A DNA stretch of 64,000 nt, from assembly GCF_017562075.2 (NCBI RefSeq), contig NC_054081.1, positions 17,206,542 through 17,270,541 of the forward strand. The letters run 5' to 3'. Of this stretch, positions 24,270 through 36,434 are shown piece after piece. The notes beneath the pieces were generated by a model that had not been told where the DNA came from, did not search any database, and was given only the letters and a program-made list of their open reading frames with translations. The position numbers and the translations under genes were made by a program. Positions within the stretch are counted from its first letter, which is position 1, and each line of letters opens with the position of its first letter. Origin of the DNA: Anopheles merus (Eukaryota; Arthropoda; Insecta; Diptera; Culicidae).

Positions 24270-26032
24270 CAGTGGCGGCCACCTAAAGTCGGACACGTCA
24301 TATTTTCACCTTTTATCTGACTTTGCGGCACCCTGGACAATTATCTAGACCACTTATCGAAAAAAAATTTCCCTCATCGGTGTGGACATTCTTCAGCAAT
24401 GTTCTTGAAAAAAATAAAACCGATATCTTTTAAAATCTCGAAACACCATTCATAAATGTGATGAAAGGTATGAAATTTATGCGGTCCACTGAAAGCCGGA
24501 CAGTTTTCATTTCATAGCGAAATGACCACGTAGCATACCAATATTGATCAATATGGTTGTAAAATCATTTGATATCAGTTATTAGAGGTCCATCGACTAG
24601 GTGGGTGGGGCAATCTGCGTATTACACAACCTAGGCCAAGCGCTCTACGGTTCCGATCAACCAATTTAAATATCAGCGTAATTTTGAAGAAAGTATTATT
24701 GTTGTTAATAATTTTATAGTTTGTAGATCTTGTAGAAGTATCAGAAATGAAGTTATAGAGACAGTTTTGTCAGCTTTTCTACATAATACCTAGATTATTA
24801 CAAGTAAAAGACGAGAAATAAATGAATATTAAGGAAATATTTGGTTGCAACCATGGTAAAGAAGTCTTCAAAAACATCCGTTTTTGCGGTTGGCTGATAC
24901 AAAAAATAATGATTAATGGTTGAGACATTGAGCTTGAGGCTTTTTTTTCTTCTATTTTGGCGTGACGTCCTATGCGGACATACCGGCCTATACAGGCTTT
25001 CGAGATTTAATTCATTACCACACAGCTGGATAGTCAAGTCAATCCTTGCTACGGGGGGACGGTTCATCATAAGCTTGAACCCATGACGGGCATGTTATTG
25101 AGTCGTTCGAGTTGACGACTGTTCAAAATTTAAGGCAAACGGTCAAGGAATCATTAAAATATTATTGTTGATTCAGAATGTATGCATCAATAAAACAAAA
25201 CATTAGTTTTGATGCGGAAAATGTCACGCAGTCTAATAAAATTTAAAAGGAATATTCATGCGTAAAACCATTGAAGTTGTTAGGGTATCAAGAAAATTAT
25301 GGGTATATAAGAGCGTTTATGGCACGAAGCCTCAATAGTTACTTTGCTAAAGGCAGATACAATTCATGTTATTAACATATTCAAACATGCTCAGTAACCA
25401 AGTCAGGAACAAAAATGATCAACCAATTCGAGAGAGTAATTATTCTATCTAAATAATGAACAACGGCATTGAGGCAATTAGGTTTTTTATGGCAGGTAAG
25501 GCAGTATATTTCCACTACTGTTTCATTTCTGATACTTCTGAAAGTTTAGGTAACTTTAAAATTATGAAAAAACCATAACTCTTTTCAAAATTACTATGCT
25601 ACTTTTGTTGGAGCCTTCCACCGACGGCATTTTGCTGATTCAGACCGTAGAGCGCTTGGCTTAGGTTATCTATAACATGTATCCAACCTTATTATACCCA
25701 TACTTAGAATACCCTAAATATTCGATGGACCTCTCATAACTGATATCAAATGATTTAAAAACCATATTGGTCAATGCTACGTGGTCATTTCGCTATGACA
25801 TGAAGACTGTCAGACTTTCAGTGGACCGCATAAATTTCATACCTGTTATCACATTTATGAATGGTGTTCTGAGATTTTAAAACATATAGGTCTGATTTTT
25901 TGCATTTGCATATCTAAAAAATGTCTTAAAAGAAGTGTCAAGAAAGTTTTCTGATAAATGGTCTCTCCAGGTGCTGCAAAGTCAGTTAAAAGGTGAATAT
26001 ATGAGGTGTTCGACTTTAACTGGCCGCCGCTG
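24270..26032. mobile_element. 1.76 kb Tc1/mariner-like foldback element
   Basis: Left tip CAGTGGCGGCCACCTAAAGT (preceded by TA) is mirrored by a right tip whose inverse is CAGCGGCGGCCAGTTAAAGT (followed by TA). The arms stay alignable for about 500 bp each, with shared GACTTTGC, AATGACCACGTAGCAT-like, TTGATATCAGTTAT and CCAAGCGCTCTACGG blocks. No transposase frame remains, so it depends on another element. A SINE has inserted between the arms. The long arms resemble those of other foldback derivatives of Tc1 elements. Confidence 0.8.
24941..25124 (-). mobile_element. tRNA-derived SINE (SINE200-like), minus strand
   Basis: On the minus strand it starts with ACAGTCGTCAACTCGAACG, then ATGGGTTCAAGCTT (B-box-like), CCGTAGCAAGGATTGAC, a body with GTATAGGCCGGTATGTCCGC and ATAGGACGTCACGCC, and an AGAAGAAAAAAAA tail. 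Head, body and tail order fits a tRNA-derived SINE. Comparison to SINE200 is from memory of mosquito repeats. It splits the core of the foldback element at 24270-26032, so it is younger. Confidence 0.8.
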
Positions 26033-26383
26033 TAGCTGAGTACAAGAAGGGACGAATTGCGATCTGTGTCTACTCTAATTTGAAGCATTACTCTGTTCGG
26101 CAAAGGTCTCGTTAGCATTGCTTCAAACCGATGGAGCAACAAGGTAGCTTTAAACATTGGAGGCAATAAACCGCCCGAGTAATGATAAATAATAAACCGT
26201 TTTGTTTGCCAACAGGCGTCAATGGACCGAAGGAAAAAATAAAAATATCCATTTCGATGCCGCTTGATCCCATTCGAATCATCCGTACTGTCTATTAATT
26301 GAAAAATGATACACTGATTGCATAGTTGCAGGCATAAATTGACAAGACGCTCAGTGCAGTTTCATGGAGTTGTTGGTGTTGTA

Positions 26384-26472
26384 AAGAGAAGGAGAGAGAG
26401 AGACAGATAGAAAGACAGGGAAATAGAGAGAGTGTGAGAGAGAGAGAGAGAGAGAAAGAGAGAAGGCGAGAG
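26384..26472. repeat. interrupted (GA)n microsatellite
   Basis: GA-rich array with CA, TA and AA interruptions. Confidence 0.9.
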
Positions 26473-26591
26473 CTAAAAGCTGCCAGAAGAAAGTATCATA
26501 AATATAGTTGCTGTCGCAAGATAAACCTCTCGGTGGCCGTTGTGCAGCGCCAGAAGCGGTAGCAAACTTTGATTGCTTACATTAAGTCAAT

Positions 26592-26625
26592 GGTGTGTGT
26601 GTGTGTATGTGTGTGTGTGTGTGTA
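26592..26625. repeat. (GT)n microsatellite
   Basis: GT array with one AT interruption. Confidence 0.9.
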
Positions 26626-27036
26626 GTAGACACTACCATCACGTACCAGGTGAGCGTAGTCTGTTCCTGCTAGGCACTCCCGATCGCACCAGGCCCGAGC
26701 GTGTCGCGAGCTAGTTTTGCAAGAATGCGGCCGCCTGCCACGGCCGGAAGTACTCGCTCAGAACTTCTTGGTCGACTAGCCCGACGCTGAATGCTAGTTT
26801 TTCTTGCTGCACGTGTGTGTACCAGCCTCATTCTACCACTGATAGTGGCGTAGTGTAGTTTAGCAACAAACTATCGTTCTGGCTTCTTAGGGTCGGGTAG
26901 CCGCGAAAAGTTGCGGAGAAATCCACGAGGCTTCGCCAGCTGTCTAACGGTGGGGATGTGACTGTGAGCGGTGTCACCCGTTCTGTAACAAAAACTACTC
27001 TCTTTCTCTCTCTTTCTTCCTTTCTCTCTCTGTCAT

Positions 27037-27058
27037 ACACACACACACACACACACAC
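27037..27058. repeat. (CA)n microsatellite
   Basis: Short pure CA run preceded by a CT-rich stretch. Confidence 0.9.
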
Positions 27059-29080
27059 GTCATATGGCTTTTGTGTGCCAACATCCAACAACCCGTTTCC
27101 TTTTGTGTTTTTGTGTGCGAAAAGTTAAACAAAAAGAAACGTTGGGCGGGGGGCAAAGAGATGAGATTTTACAGTTCACTCAGTTTTGTTGGTGTGTTCG
27201 GGCATGTGTGTGTATGTGTGACAAAGTGGGTGAGAGGATATAATTGTTCAGGTCGGTACAGGACAACCTTTTAGTCGCGGCAGTCATTTCTGCAGTGATC
27301 TTGGAGCGCTTAAAATTGCGCAGAGAGGGTGGGAAGTGGGTGAGAGGTAGTGGGAGTGGTGTTTTGCGACAACTACTGCACGACTCACTCGTTATAAATT
27401 CCATGCCAGTTACGGAAGTCTGCAAGGAAAGGGAGGCGGGAATAAGAGAGCAGTTTGTAGCGTTTTTTTGTTGTTGAAATTGTGACACAATTACACCGTT
27501 CCGTTGAATGTTTGCTTAAGGGAACTTTTATGAAAGCTTGTTTTACGTTTGGTTGGCTGCAATTTGTATGCCAATCTTAAATTTTTATGTTGCTATGTGT
27601 AAAAAATATCACACAATCCACACTAAACCCTTCAAGATGTGACGACACTTGTCTGTTTTTACCCCCGTAATACACATGCGTTTGCTTAATCTGTACTGCA
27701 ATATCTTCTGCTTTACTTCCCATTACATTCACTCACATACAAGAAGGTAAAGGGGTGATGGGCATGGGATCGGCTTTTTTTATTACAAACCATCCTCCAT
27801 AAAGCAGACAGTAACGAGTTCCAGTTTTAAACCGTTCGCTAGTAAAACGCAATCGCACTTCACCTTGTCAAGCGTGCCGTGTTCTAAGCGAAAAGCCATT
27901 TCCTCTTTTCTCGTTAGCTACCAAACTCTTCCTCTTGTAAAAAAAAGTAACAGTAGGTAAGCTACAGCACTCTGCCTGCTGGTGTGCTCTATCTTGCTCT
28001 TGCGCTCATATAGAAGCGAAAAAGTTTTTGCACACACCTACACGATCGTGTGTAAAAGGAAATTTCGCTCTAATTTTGCGATTTCCTCCCGGTCGACCCG
28101 GCACATCGCGTGTATAGTATCTTTTACAGCCTGCTCAAGCAGTGCGGGAATATCACCCACTTTCTCCCATACATTCTTTCTCACTCCACGTTCGATCGTT
28201 TCATCAGCCCTACTGCTTCCTGTGCGCCCTCCTATCAAACATCGACATTAAACATCAGCGGTAACGGAATGACACCCGTAACCTTTTCCTTCCCGTGCAC
28301 ACAGATACACACCCACCCACACAGGTGTAGATGGCTCGCTGTGTGTCTATGTGTGTGCATGAGCTCGAGCTCCTTTCCGAGCAAGCCCGACGAGACTGGC
28401 GCGTGTAGATGCGTGTCTGGGTAATGGAGCAAATTGCCGGCGGATATTGAAACGATTACTGCACGTACGTACGACGCCCCAGCTACGATGACGACTGGCA
28501 GGCGCTGGTGTCTTGCTGCCGCAGCTACCTGGAGCGGGCTCGACCACACTCCCTCCAGTAGTGGGGAGGAAAGGCGCTCAAGGTAAGGTACAGCAGCACG
28601 GCACCACGGGTACTGGGGACCAGTGGACGTGCCTCACCTCGAACGGGGGTGGTTTGCTGGGAAGATTTGTGGCCGGAAATGTTAAACCAAATGGATCCTT
28701 TTGGAAGAGGATGCAGGGTGGCAGGGAGGCGAAAAAGGGGTTTCTTTCTATACTTGCTGCAGTTCCCAAATCTGAGAGCGAAGCAACCACGCCCAGGCAC
28801 ACGCCGAAGTAGTGTTTCGATTTTGGACGTTTTCCTTTTTTCCCCTTGCATTCCTTATCGAGTACTGCGGCAAGGTACCTGGCGCGGGTGCTTATATGTT
28901 TAATACGCATTACAAGTTCCTTCAAAAGTGAGCTGCTTTTATTATCTGCATCATTACAGGGTTTCTTAAGCCAGCTCAGCATGGTAATACTATATTTCAA
29001 ACACGTGAAATAATTTTCCGCATCGTACATATAATTGAAATTTGTTAATTGCTATAGAAATTCTTCTATCATGTATTATC

Positions 29081-29410
29081 GGGTATGGTTTGTCGTTTTT
29101 AACTGAAACTGTATCGGTTGCAAACCCCGATTAAGTATTTAAATATTATTCCGAATCCAAATCCGGAACAGTTCCAAGTACTGTGCTAGATAATAAATGT
29201 ACTCGTGAACCATTTCTGGAGGGTAAGGGTTCATTATCAGTTCCAGTACCGGTTTGGGTTCATGATCAGTCCTTGGACCGGGTTGAGTATTAGTTCCTGG
29301 ACCGGCATAGGTTCAGTATCAGGTTCAGGACGCCATAACGTCATGTGCAGTTGTTGAACCAGATAAGGTTATGTATTGGTGTTAACACCAGTATGGGTTT
29401 GGTTTTGGTT
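29081..29410 (+). repeat. dispersed minisatellite-bearing repeat, copy A
   Basis: Starts near GGGTATGGTTTGTCG, has CCGAATCC and GGAACAGTT landmarks, then three or four diverged units of the type GGTTCATGATCAGT / CTTGGACCGGGTT. It ends with GTCATGTGCAGTTGTTGAAC and CCAGTATGGGTTTGG. The same start, middle and end occur at 49975-50420 (same strand) and 63255-63510 (opposite strand). No coding capacity; the mobilising machinery is unknown. Confidence 0.7.
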
Positions 29411-30306
29411 TTATACACATATATTTGTATATATCGTATGCTAATGATACGATTTTTTGCGCCGCATTTTTTATCTGACGCCTTTTATCAGGTTCATCCT
29501 AGACTTGTCTCGAACGATTTTAGACACTTTCGATCCATAGGCTCAAGTTTTAGATCAGCTTTCGGCGCATTACTGAAAAACACCCTGAACTCTCTTGAAT
29601 AGAATTTCTTCGAAAGAGTATATTGTTGAGCGCTCCGAGCATTCACATTGTTAGCTGTTGCAAAATGGTTTAATAATACGATACTTACTATCTTTCGATG
29701 TATCTGAAGGTTCGTAATACATATTGAAAATCTACGAAGCTGGACTCCTCTCGAAAATTTTGAATGGCGGTTCGGATACTGACACCATCCAATTTCGTTA
29801 ATTGACTTAGTGAAATCTTACGAGTCGAGCACCATTTGTGTGAAACACTTTTGCCCTTTTTAACGGAAATATTTCTTATTTGAACAGAAATGGTTTAAAA
29901 AAACTAGTTGAACTTTGATACACTAGCTGTTAGCTATAAATGTTAACAACCAAGCATACTATACTTTTGATACTATATCCTTTATCTTATACTATTGATA
30001 CTATCACCACATGCAGAATATGGAAACATAGAGTGTGCCTGTGACAAGTCACAGCCAACATAAATTTTCAAAATTTCAAATTAGGTGTTAACGGGGCCAA
30101 AATCTAGTGTTACAAATTTGATGAGGGTTAACGGATTCGAAATGTACTTACGAAGTTGATAATCGTTTAATGTGCTGCAAAAATAGTGTTACGATGTTGA
30201 GCTGGCTTGAGAAACCCTGTAAAGCACTTTAATTACGGCTCGATTCTTGTCTGGCTGTAGCGAAATTGCGCTGTGGTGAAAGTACAAATGATCGGCTAGT
30301 CGACAA
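29411..30306. other. gene-free AT-rich stretch
   Basis: Nothing recognisable; open frames are short and low in information. Confidence 0.5.
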
Positions 30307-30347
<41 letters not shown>

Positions 30348-30374
30348 TCTCTCTCTCTGTCTCTCTTTCTTTCT
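30307..30374. repeat. (CT)n microsatellite
   Basis: CT array with TTTA and GT interruptions. Confidence 0.95.
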
Positions 30375-32439
30375 ATGATATCATTATTACACATCCTAAT
30401 ACACCGCTACGTACCTTTTTCAGTATGAAAACAGGGTCTGTACGATCTATATGGCCCCAAAAAAGGGGGGAAAAACTAAAAGAAGCAGATTGTAGATATT
30501 TTTGCCCTTCTGCCATTTCTCTCCCTCCCACCTCTCGATATTCTAGAGCAAGAAAACCGAATTTTCCAGCCTAGAGACAGGTGGAAAATGGAGTTCGGTA
30601 GTAGGAGAAACAGATACCCACCGGAGGTGTCGATGGTGAATGTGCACGGTTGAAAGAACGAAAAGGAAAGGGGAGAAAACAACGAAAAGATTGATGGGAA
30701 AATCACCCCGTTTTTCTCGTGTTTGAGCAAGATTTTTTCCCTTGAAAGGTATGCCTGCCCACAGCGCAGCTACGAGCGCATCCGTTGGTGAGTAAACAGT
30801 ATGTGTGTGTGTGTGTATGAAGGAAAAAAGGGCAACCTGAAACGGCTTTATTATTCTGATGGTTTGTTGAATGATTTGATGCTCATAGTGATGGGTTCCA
30901 TCATTTCATGCCCATCAACACCGATCTGCCGGAACCACGAGCTGAAATGCTATTATCCGCTGGGTGTGTGTAGCACTTCTTTCCTATTTCTTTCCCTTCT
31001 CTCTTCCAACCGTTCTCACTTGTTTTTAGTGTGATATCTTAACTGGATGGATAGAATGAAAGCTGAACCACCATGCTCAACAATGGAAACCTCAGCAATG
31101 GTCGCTATGGGATGCTGTAGACAAATAGGGAAGATGGGATGTTTGAGCTCAGCTATTGGGGAAGAAAAAAACAAGATGCAAAACCAAGGGCTCAATGATT
31201 ATGGATTGATGAATAGTGAAAGGTAGCAAGCAGGCAGGAGGAAATGAATTAAAAAAAGAAAGCCAACTCTTTCTAGTGCAGCCTTTCATTATTGTATCTT
31301 ATCTCGTCCAACTAGATTTGTCGCTTATGCTTCGATGCCACTACCCAACCCGCACTCAACTTTAATGAAATTGTGTAACATCCTTCGAAGGGCCAAATGC
31401 TGCTGCATGGCACCAGCTGTCGATCAAATAATCAATAAGCATATTCACAGGCGGAAGCGTAAATATTGTGCTCGTCAGCAAAATCTGCGCGAAACCCCAA
31501 TCCGGCTCCTGTGGAAGAAAAGGGGAAAAGTTGCCTTATTCTAGAGGGAGAGAAGGAGGGGGGGTTGTTTGCCATCTGTGCTCGTGGGTGGGAGACAAGG
31601 CATGAAATTAACATTTTCATGATAAGTATAGCATCAATCGGAACGTTTTCAACAGAAAAGACTCATCTTTGGCTTCCATTATTACTTTAGAAGAAATCGG
31701 TGTAATTAAAGTGAAGTGCGAGAAGTGCATTCCGCAGAAGTGTGCGCCAAAGAAGTAGATGGCGTGTCCCGTAAGTAGTGCTAAACGGCCCACCCCATCT
31801 AACTTTCCTTACATTTCCTGGCGGATCTGTCTCCATTTCCGAGAGAGGAGGGGGGGGTCTACTGATAACACAGTACGTCAGCTGGTAGATAGCAGCGAAT
31901 TTGATTGAACTTGCGCCTCCGGTGTGGCGGTTTTGTTTCTTCCAAACTCTCCGCGGAGGTGCGGTCCGGGAGGGAAGAGCTTCGCTTCACTCCTTTCATG
32001 CCATTCGTACTCGTTCCTTCTCTATTCATCTCTTTGTGTGCTGCAGGAGATTGAATCGGAGGGAAACGGTTTTCGACAGCTGCTCGACAAATGACTTTCG
32101 GCGAAATTAATGGAGTGTCGTCGTCCGGTATCGAATTAATTTCGAATTTGAATCAATCGAAGACTCACCGGGCAGACGGTTGAGATGTGGAGGTGATGGG
32201 AGGAGGAAGTTCAATATCATCGCAGCTCGGCATTTTGCTGTCAGACTTTTTATAAATTTAATTTCACTTCGAGCTTCCGTGTATCCGGTTTTGTGCAATA
32301 GGAGAGTGCGGTGAGAAGAAGATGGGAATGTGTAAGCGGGAAAGTTGTATCTTTTGTATAGCATTTTTGTTCTTTAAACGCTTTAAACACATTTGATATT
32401 GGTGCTGGTACACACATATTGTGAGAAAACGGTTATAAA
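30375..32439. other. gene-free stretch
   Basis: No supported exon. A perfect 10 bp inverted repeat, CGAAATTAAT at 32102-32111 and ATTAATTTCG at 32135-32144, spaced by 23 bases, is the only clear local structure. Confidence 0.5.
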
Positions 32440-32580
32440 GAGTTTTATTTTTACTTAATTACATTAACAAAGACACATTCTGGTGTTGAGTTTCGAACTC
32501 ATGCCGACGAACACGATGTTGTAGCATTGCGTTACCGACCATACCACGAAACCGGTTACCATTCGTATCGTATCGTACTC
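32440..32580 (-). mobile_element. tRNA-headed SINE, minus strand
   Basis: On the minus strand: TTTCGTGGTATGGTCGGTAA (A-box-like TGGTATGGTCGG), then a spacer and GAGTTCGAAACTC (close to the B-box consensus GGTTCGANNC). It is followed by GTAATTAAGTAAAAATAAAA as tail. A and B boxes are spaced about as in a tRNA, but the acceptor stem does not pair, so it is a SINE head and not a functional tRNA gene. Confidence 0.6.
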
Positions 32581-34388
32581 TTCAACCGGCTTCGTTCCAG
32601 AACAGAGCAGCCATTAGAAAGTAGTTCACGTTTTAAACCCCTTTAGTAGCAGCTATTTGGCAGATAAATGAAGGCAGCAACCACTGCACCACAGCAACAT
32701 CCTTTTTGTGGCGGAAGCTTAGCCATTACATGCACGAATGGAATGAGAGTAGGAGCAAAAGGTGTGCAAAACACTTTGCCAGCTCGCCAGATGGAGCGAC
32801 TCGTTTAAATTCCTCCCACAATCGAGCACACCCGAAACATGAAGAGATTGTTTTCAATTTGCTATACTACTGCCACCGGTGTGTATGGGTGTGTGTGTGT
32901 GAGTGTTTCTATGTATCCTGTTCACATTTTTCCTTCTCGTTTGCTTTCTTTCGTTCTGCTTGAATTAACGATCGGAGCACGGTGGCGTGGCGCAGGGACG
33001 TTAACGAATGTTGCGAATTACATCGCAGTACAATCGCTCTGTTCGCCTTGGGAATATTTCTGCCATTCCTTTAACCATTCCTTGTTCGCATTGGTTTTAC
33101 AGGACATCGAAACATTGGCTAGCAAACGATTTGCAAAAAATTGGCAAAAAAAAACGGTGAGCCAATCGTATTGCCTTTTAACTGGGTTGTGTGCACAGCA
33201 GGTTCAAAATTTCGTCCATACAGTTCCGCAACCATACTCAGTTGATGGATCGCATCGAACACCAACAAAAACAAAAAAAAAAAAAACCCCTGCTAAACTA
33301 AGTAACCCTGATGGTCCCCATTTCAAAGGAAGAGGGAGAAAAAAATGCCAAATTGAAAGCAACCAACGTTAAACGCTTACCTGCGATGCTTGAATCATTA
33401 CAACGCGCGTAGTAAAGTAGAAAACGGGGATCGTAGGGAGGCGGGCAACGCCACGAAAGCAGAAGGTAAAAGCGCGCATTGCATATCCTTTTAATCACGA
33501 ACGAATTACGGGAAACGCCATCACACATACCAGCTCACACTCACCCGGGCGTACAAATTGGCGTACTGGGAGTACCGCTGCTGTTCGGCGAAGTGTCTAA
33601 TGGATTGCATGGAATAAGGCGAGAGCAGCCAGCAGTATCAGCAGCAGCCAGCGGGGACAGCGTAAATCTGAGTGACAACTAGAGTGGTACTAGAAAGCAT
33701 AAGTGAAAAAATCTGGAACAGGAAAACGAGAAAATAACCCCACTTTGGGAGGCGGAGGACGCTAAGCTGAAGGTTTTTTTTTGTTTTAATTATGCTCCAT
33801 TCGGTGCGGCGTGCGAGCTGATTTTATCCTTTTATCCTCATACTTGAGTGGCTCAAAAGTGAAGTGAGCAGGGCGAGTGGAAAAAAATGCGAATAGGATT
33901 CACTTTTTGTCTGTTTTAAACACACGACGGAGCGCGTCGGGATTGACACGTTACTGTTCATTTATTGATTTATTTTAATGTGAACGAAAATGGGCAAAAA
34001 CATATTACAACAGAGCATTGCGTCCCCTTTGGATGTTCTGGTAACGATTGAGATGGTATTTTGTGTGGGTTGGCTTTCGTTAGCATTCATTATCATTTTG
34101 GCTATCTCAGAGCCTTAATTAATATGTTTTGTTTTTCTTTGTATTGCATAAAGCATCTAAAACGCCCGCTCGTATGCATTCGCGAGACACACACGGCTTT
34201 GATGAACCCGAAAAAATGGGCTTTGCTCTCGATTTGCAAAACAAGCCTGCATGGCCGCAGGCAAAAAAGATAACTAAATAAATAAATAAAGAAAGAAATA
34301 AAACCTCAACATGGAACGGGAGAATACGAGTACATTAGAACCGGGGGTAGCTTTCGAGAATCAATTTGTAGCCGGAAGTGTTCGTAAT
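32581..34388. other. gene-free stretch
   Basis: Includes an A-run at about 33269-33286 and a CAG/CAGC-rich patch at 33625-33655 that could be 5' UTR-like, without further support. Confidence 0.5.
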
Positions 34389-34535
34389 TCAATCCACCTG
34401 GTGCCAGCGCTCGGGTGTTTCGCTTTGATCCACCAGCTCGAGCTCGTACCCTTCCGGTGCGAGTATATATCGAGGGTGGGCGAAGAAATATGGGCCTGGG
34501 ACGGAGAAGTTTCGTTTGAAGACGATCCACATCCG
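34389..34535 (-). CDS. candidate single exon, unknown protein
   Basis: On the minus strand a 47-residue stretch from MWIVFKRNF through GPYFFAHPRYILAPEGYELE to ERWHQVD is rich in aromatic residues, globular in character, and has about two-thirds G/C in third codon positions. A long pyrimidine tract ends in CTTCTCCGTCCCAG, a good acceptor just before GPYFFAHP. The downstream donor CACCAG/GTGGAT is weak. The EGYELELVD text is faintly reminiscent of the last strand of glyoxalase-type domains, which I do not claim as a match. The plus strand frame is open too, so it may be chance. Confidence 0.3.
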   Translation of the reverse strand, partial: RMWIVFKRNFSVPGPYFFAHPRYILAPEGYELELVDQSETPERWHQVD

Positions 34536-36417
34536 TTCGGTGCTCGTGCAACGGGAGTGTAGAGGAAGGAGGAGTAGGAGACGGGGATGGGGGTGGGTGG
34601 GTAGAGCAGAGAATGAATGTGATTTCGATTTCCAAGCAATGATGGGTCGAAAGTTCGCTGGTGATGCTCTGGGACACACGGGACACATGCATGATACGGA
34701 TACCGGTATCGAATTACCCTGCACCACACACACATACACAACCTGACGCGTTGGTATAGTGACTGCGCCGCTTTCTTTACGATTGATTGAGCAACGCTGG
34801 GCCGACAGTACTGCATTAAAGTTTCCCTTCACCAGAGACAGGGGAGGTAGCGTTTGCTGGGGGCGGCGAATGCTCCTTTTTATTGTGCGCAATCTTTAAG
34901 ATTGTCCTTTGCGTCATGTGTGCGCTGCCGATGTCGTTGCAACATCAAACGAGTAGACACGCCAAGAATGAACTGTACATGGAATTAATTTTATAGCGCG
35001 CGATGTATTCGTTGCACACAGCCAAGCGTGGTGACGGCGGCAGCTGAGTGTGTATGCGGCTCGCCTTAATCAGTTTACAGTCGTAAATCCGCTTGCTGCT
35101 CCGAACGTACCAGTTCATCTTATTAATAGACTAAGAGTGCCAGAAGAGGACCAGGGTCTATAAGAAATTCGGACGGAAAAGGAGGTAAAATGCATATCAG
35201 CCCGCGTGCAGTGGGCTTGAGCTGGCTGGAACCGGACTGGAGCCATGGTTTTTAGGTCAGCTTGATGCTTTATATTATGGCCACGCGGGAACGAAACGCA
35301 GCAAACTAGTAGGATTGGTGCGAGAAGAAGAAAAATAGAGCAGGGAGTTCAATCATGGGAAAGAACGGCTACAAGAATGAGCTAACTAACCGCTTGTGCA
35401 GAAGGCAGTGAAATCGACGCTCATTGAATATGGAAATGGAATTGATGTTGAAAATCTTTCCTCTTGATCGCGTTGGATTTACTCGTTTTGCTTCAAGCTG
35501 CACGCACACAAAGACGCACAAAGAGATACTCAAGCCCTGATGCATACAGAGCAACAAGAAAACAAAAAAAAAAAACAACGCAAGTCAGTAATATTAGCAT
35601 TAGCAGGCTAGAAACAATGCCTTCTTTTTCTCGATTGCTTGAACGTCTGTGCGTTTTTGTGTTCGCTCTGAATGACATCACTCCAAAGGATGGAATCGGG
35701 CGGGAACGGGAGGCTATGGAACGGGGAGGCAAGTGCGTGCTTTCATTCGATGTTTTAGAGTGCAAGGGTTTACCGACCGGCGCGCCGTGCTCTATCTTAC
35801 CTGAGTGATCCGAGTGGCTGGCGCGAAGACTCTGCATCCCTCTGCGTTTTAGTCCTTCGTACTGGATTCGCACTGAATGTGGCTAAAGTGTGAGGCAGAG
35901 TGTTTTCGCTCGCTAAAGATGAAATGTGTGTGTGTTGTTTTTTTCGTTTCACCTTGACAGCGACTACACTCGTTCTTGCACTCGCTGAAATTGCACATTG
36001 CGACGAAACCACACGCCAGCCGCGTTTGAGCAAAAATCGTTAGCTGTGCTGAATTCGCTCCGTTGCGACGTAATTTCAAGAGGCAAAAAGGCTTTTTAAT
36101 TCATCGGTAATCGATACCCACATTTGCAACATGATCCCGTTACCTCCCGCTCGCTCCCGCTCTAGGGTTGGCTTGGAAAGCTTTTACAGGATGAGGATCA
36201 TTTTTCAGCAGCGGTAAGCATACGCAAATGAAACGCTTACCACAATAAAAAAAACACACACACAACCCCCGAATGAAAGAAAACGCTCATCCTGTGCGCG
36301 AGCGCTCATCCCCATGGTAGCGGAAGCCACTAAAAATCGAAATCAATCGCTCTTGCACTGGCCGGGGCGGCAAATGCCCGTTAAAATCACTTACGCGTTG
36401 AGATGGGGTAGGGGAGC
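34536..36417. other. gene-free stretch
   Basis: No supported exon, RNA gene or element end. Confidence 0.5.
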
Positions 36418-36434
36418 GGGGGGGGGGGGGGGGG
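36418..36434. repeat. poly-G run
   Basis: Seventeen consecutive G residues, preceded by GGGAGC. It is able to form G-quadruplex and is error-prone in sequencing. Confidence 0.9.

Larger units (their letters stand above)
26033..29080. other. gene-free stretch with microsatellites
   Basis: Holds the GA array at 26384-26472, a GT array at 26592-26625 and a CA array at 27037-27058. At 28565-28571 an AAG/GTAAGG donor-like site follows a GC-rich open frame on the plus strand, but no matching acceptor or homology supports an exon. Confidence 0.5.

Noticed and set aside
28465..28571. Start exon ending at AAG/GTAAGG
   Set aside because: Only the donor-like site and a GC-rich frame are present; no conserved peptide, Kozak context or partner exon could be identified.
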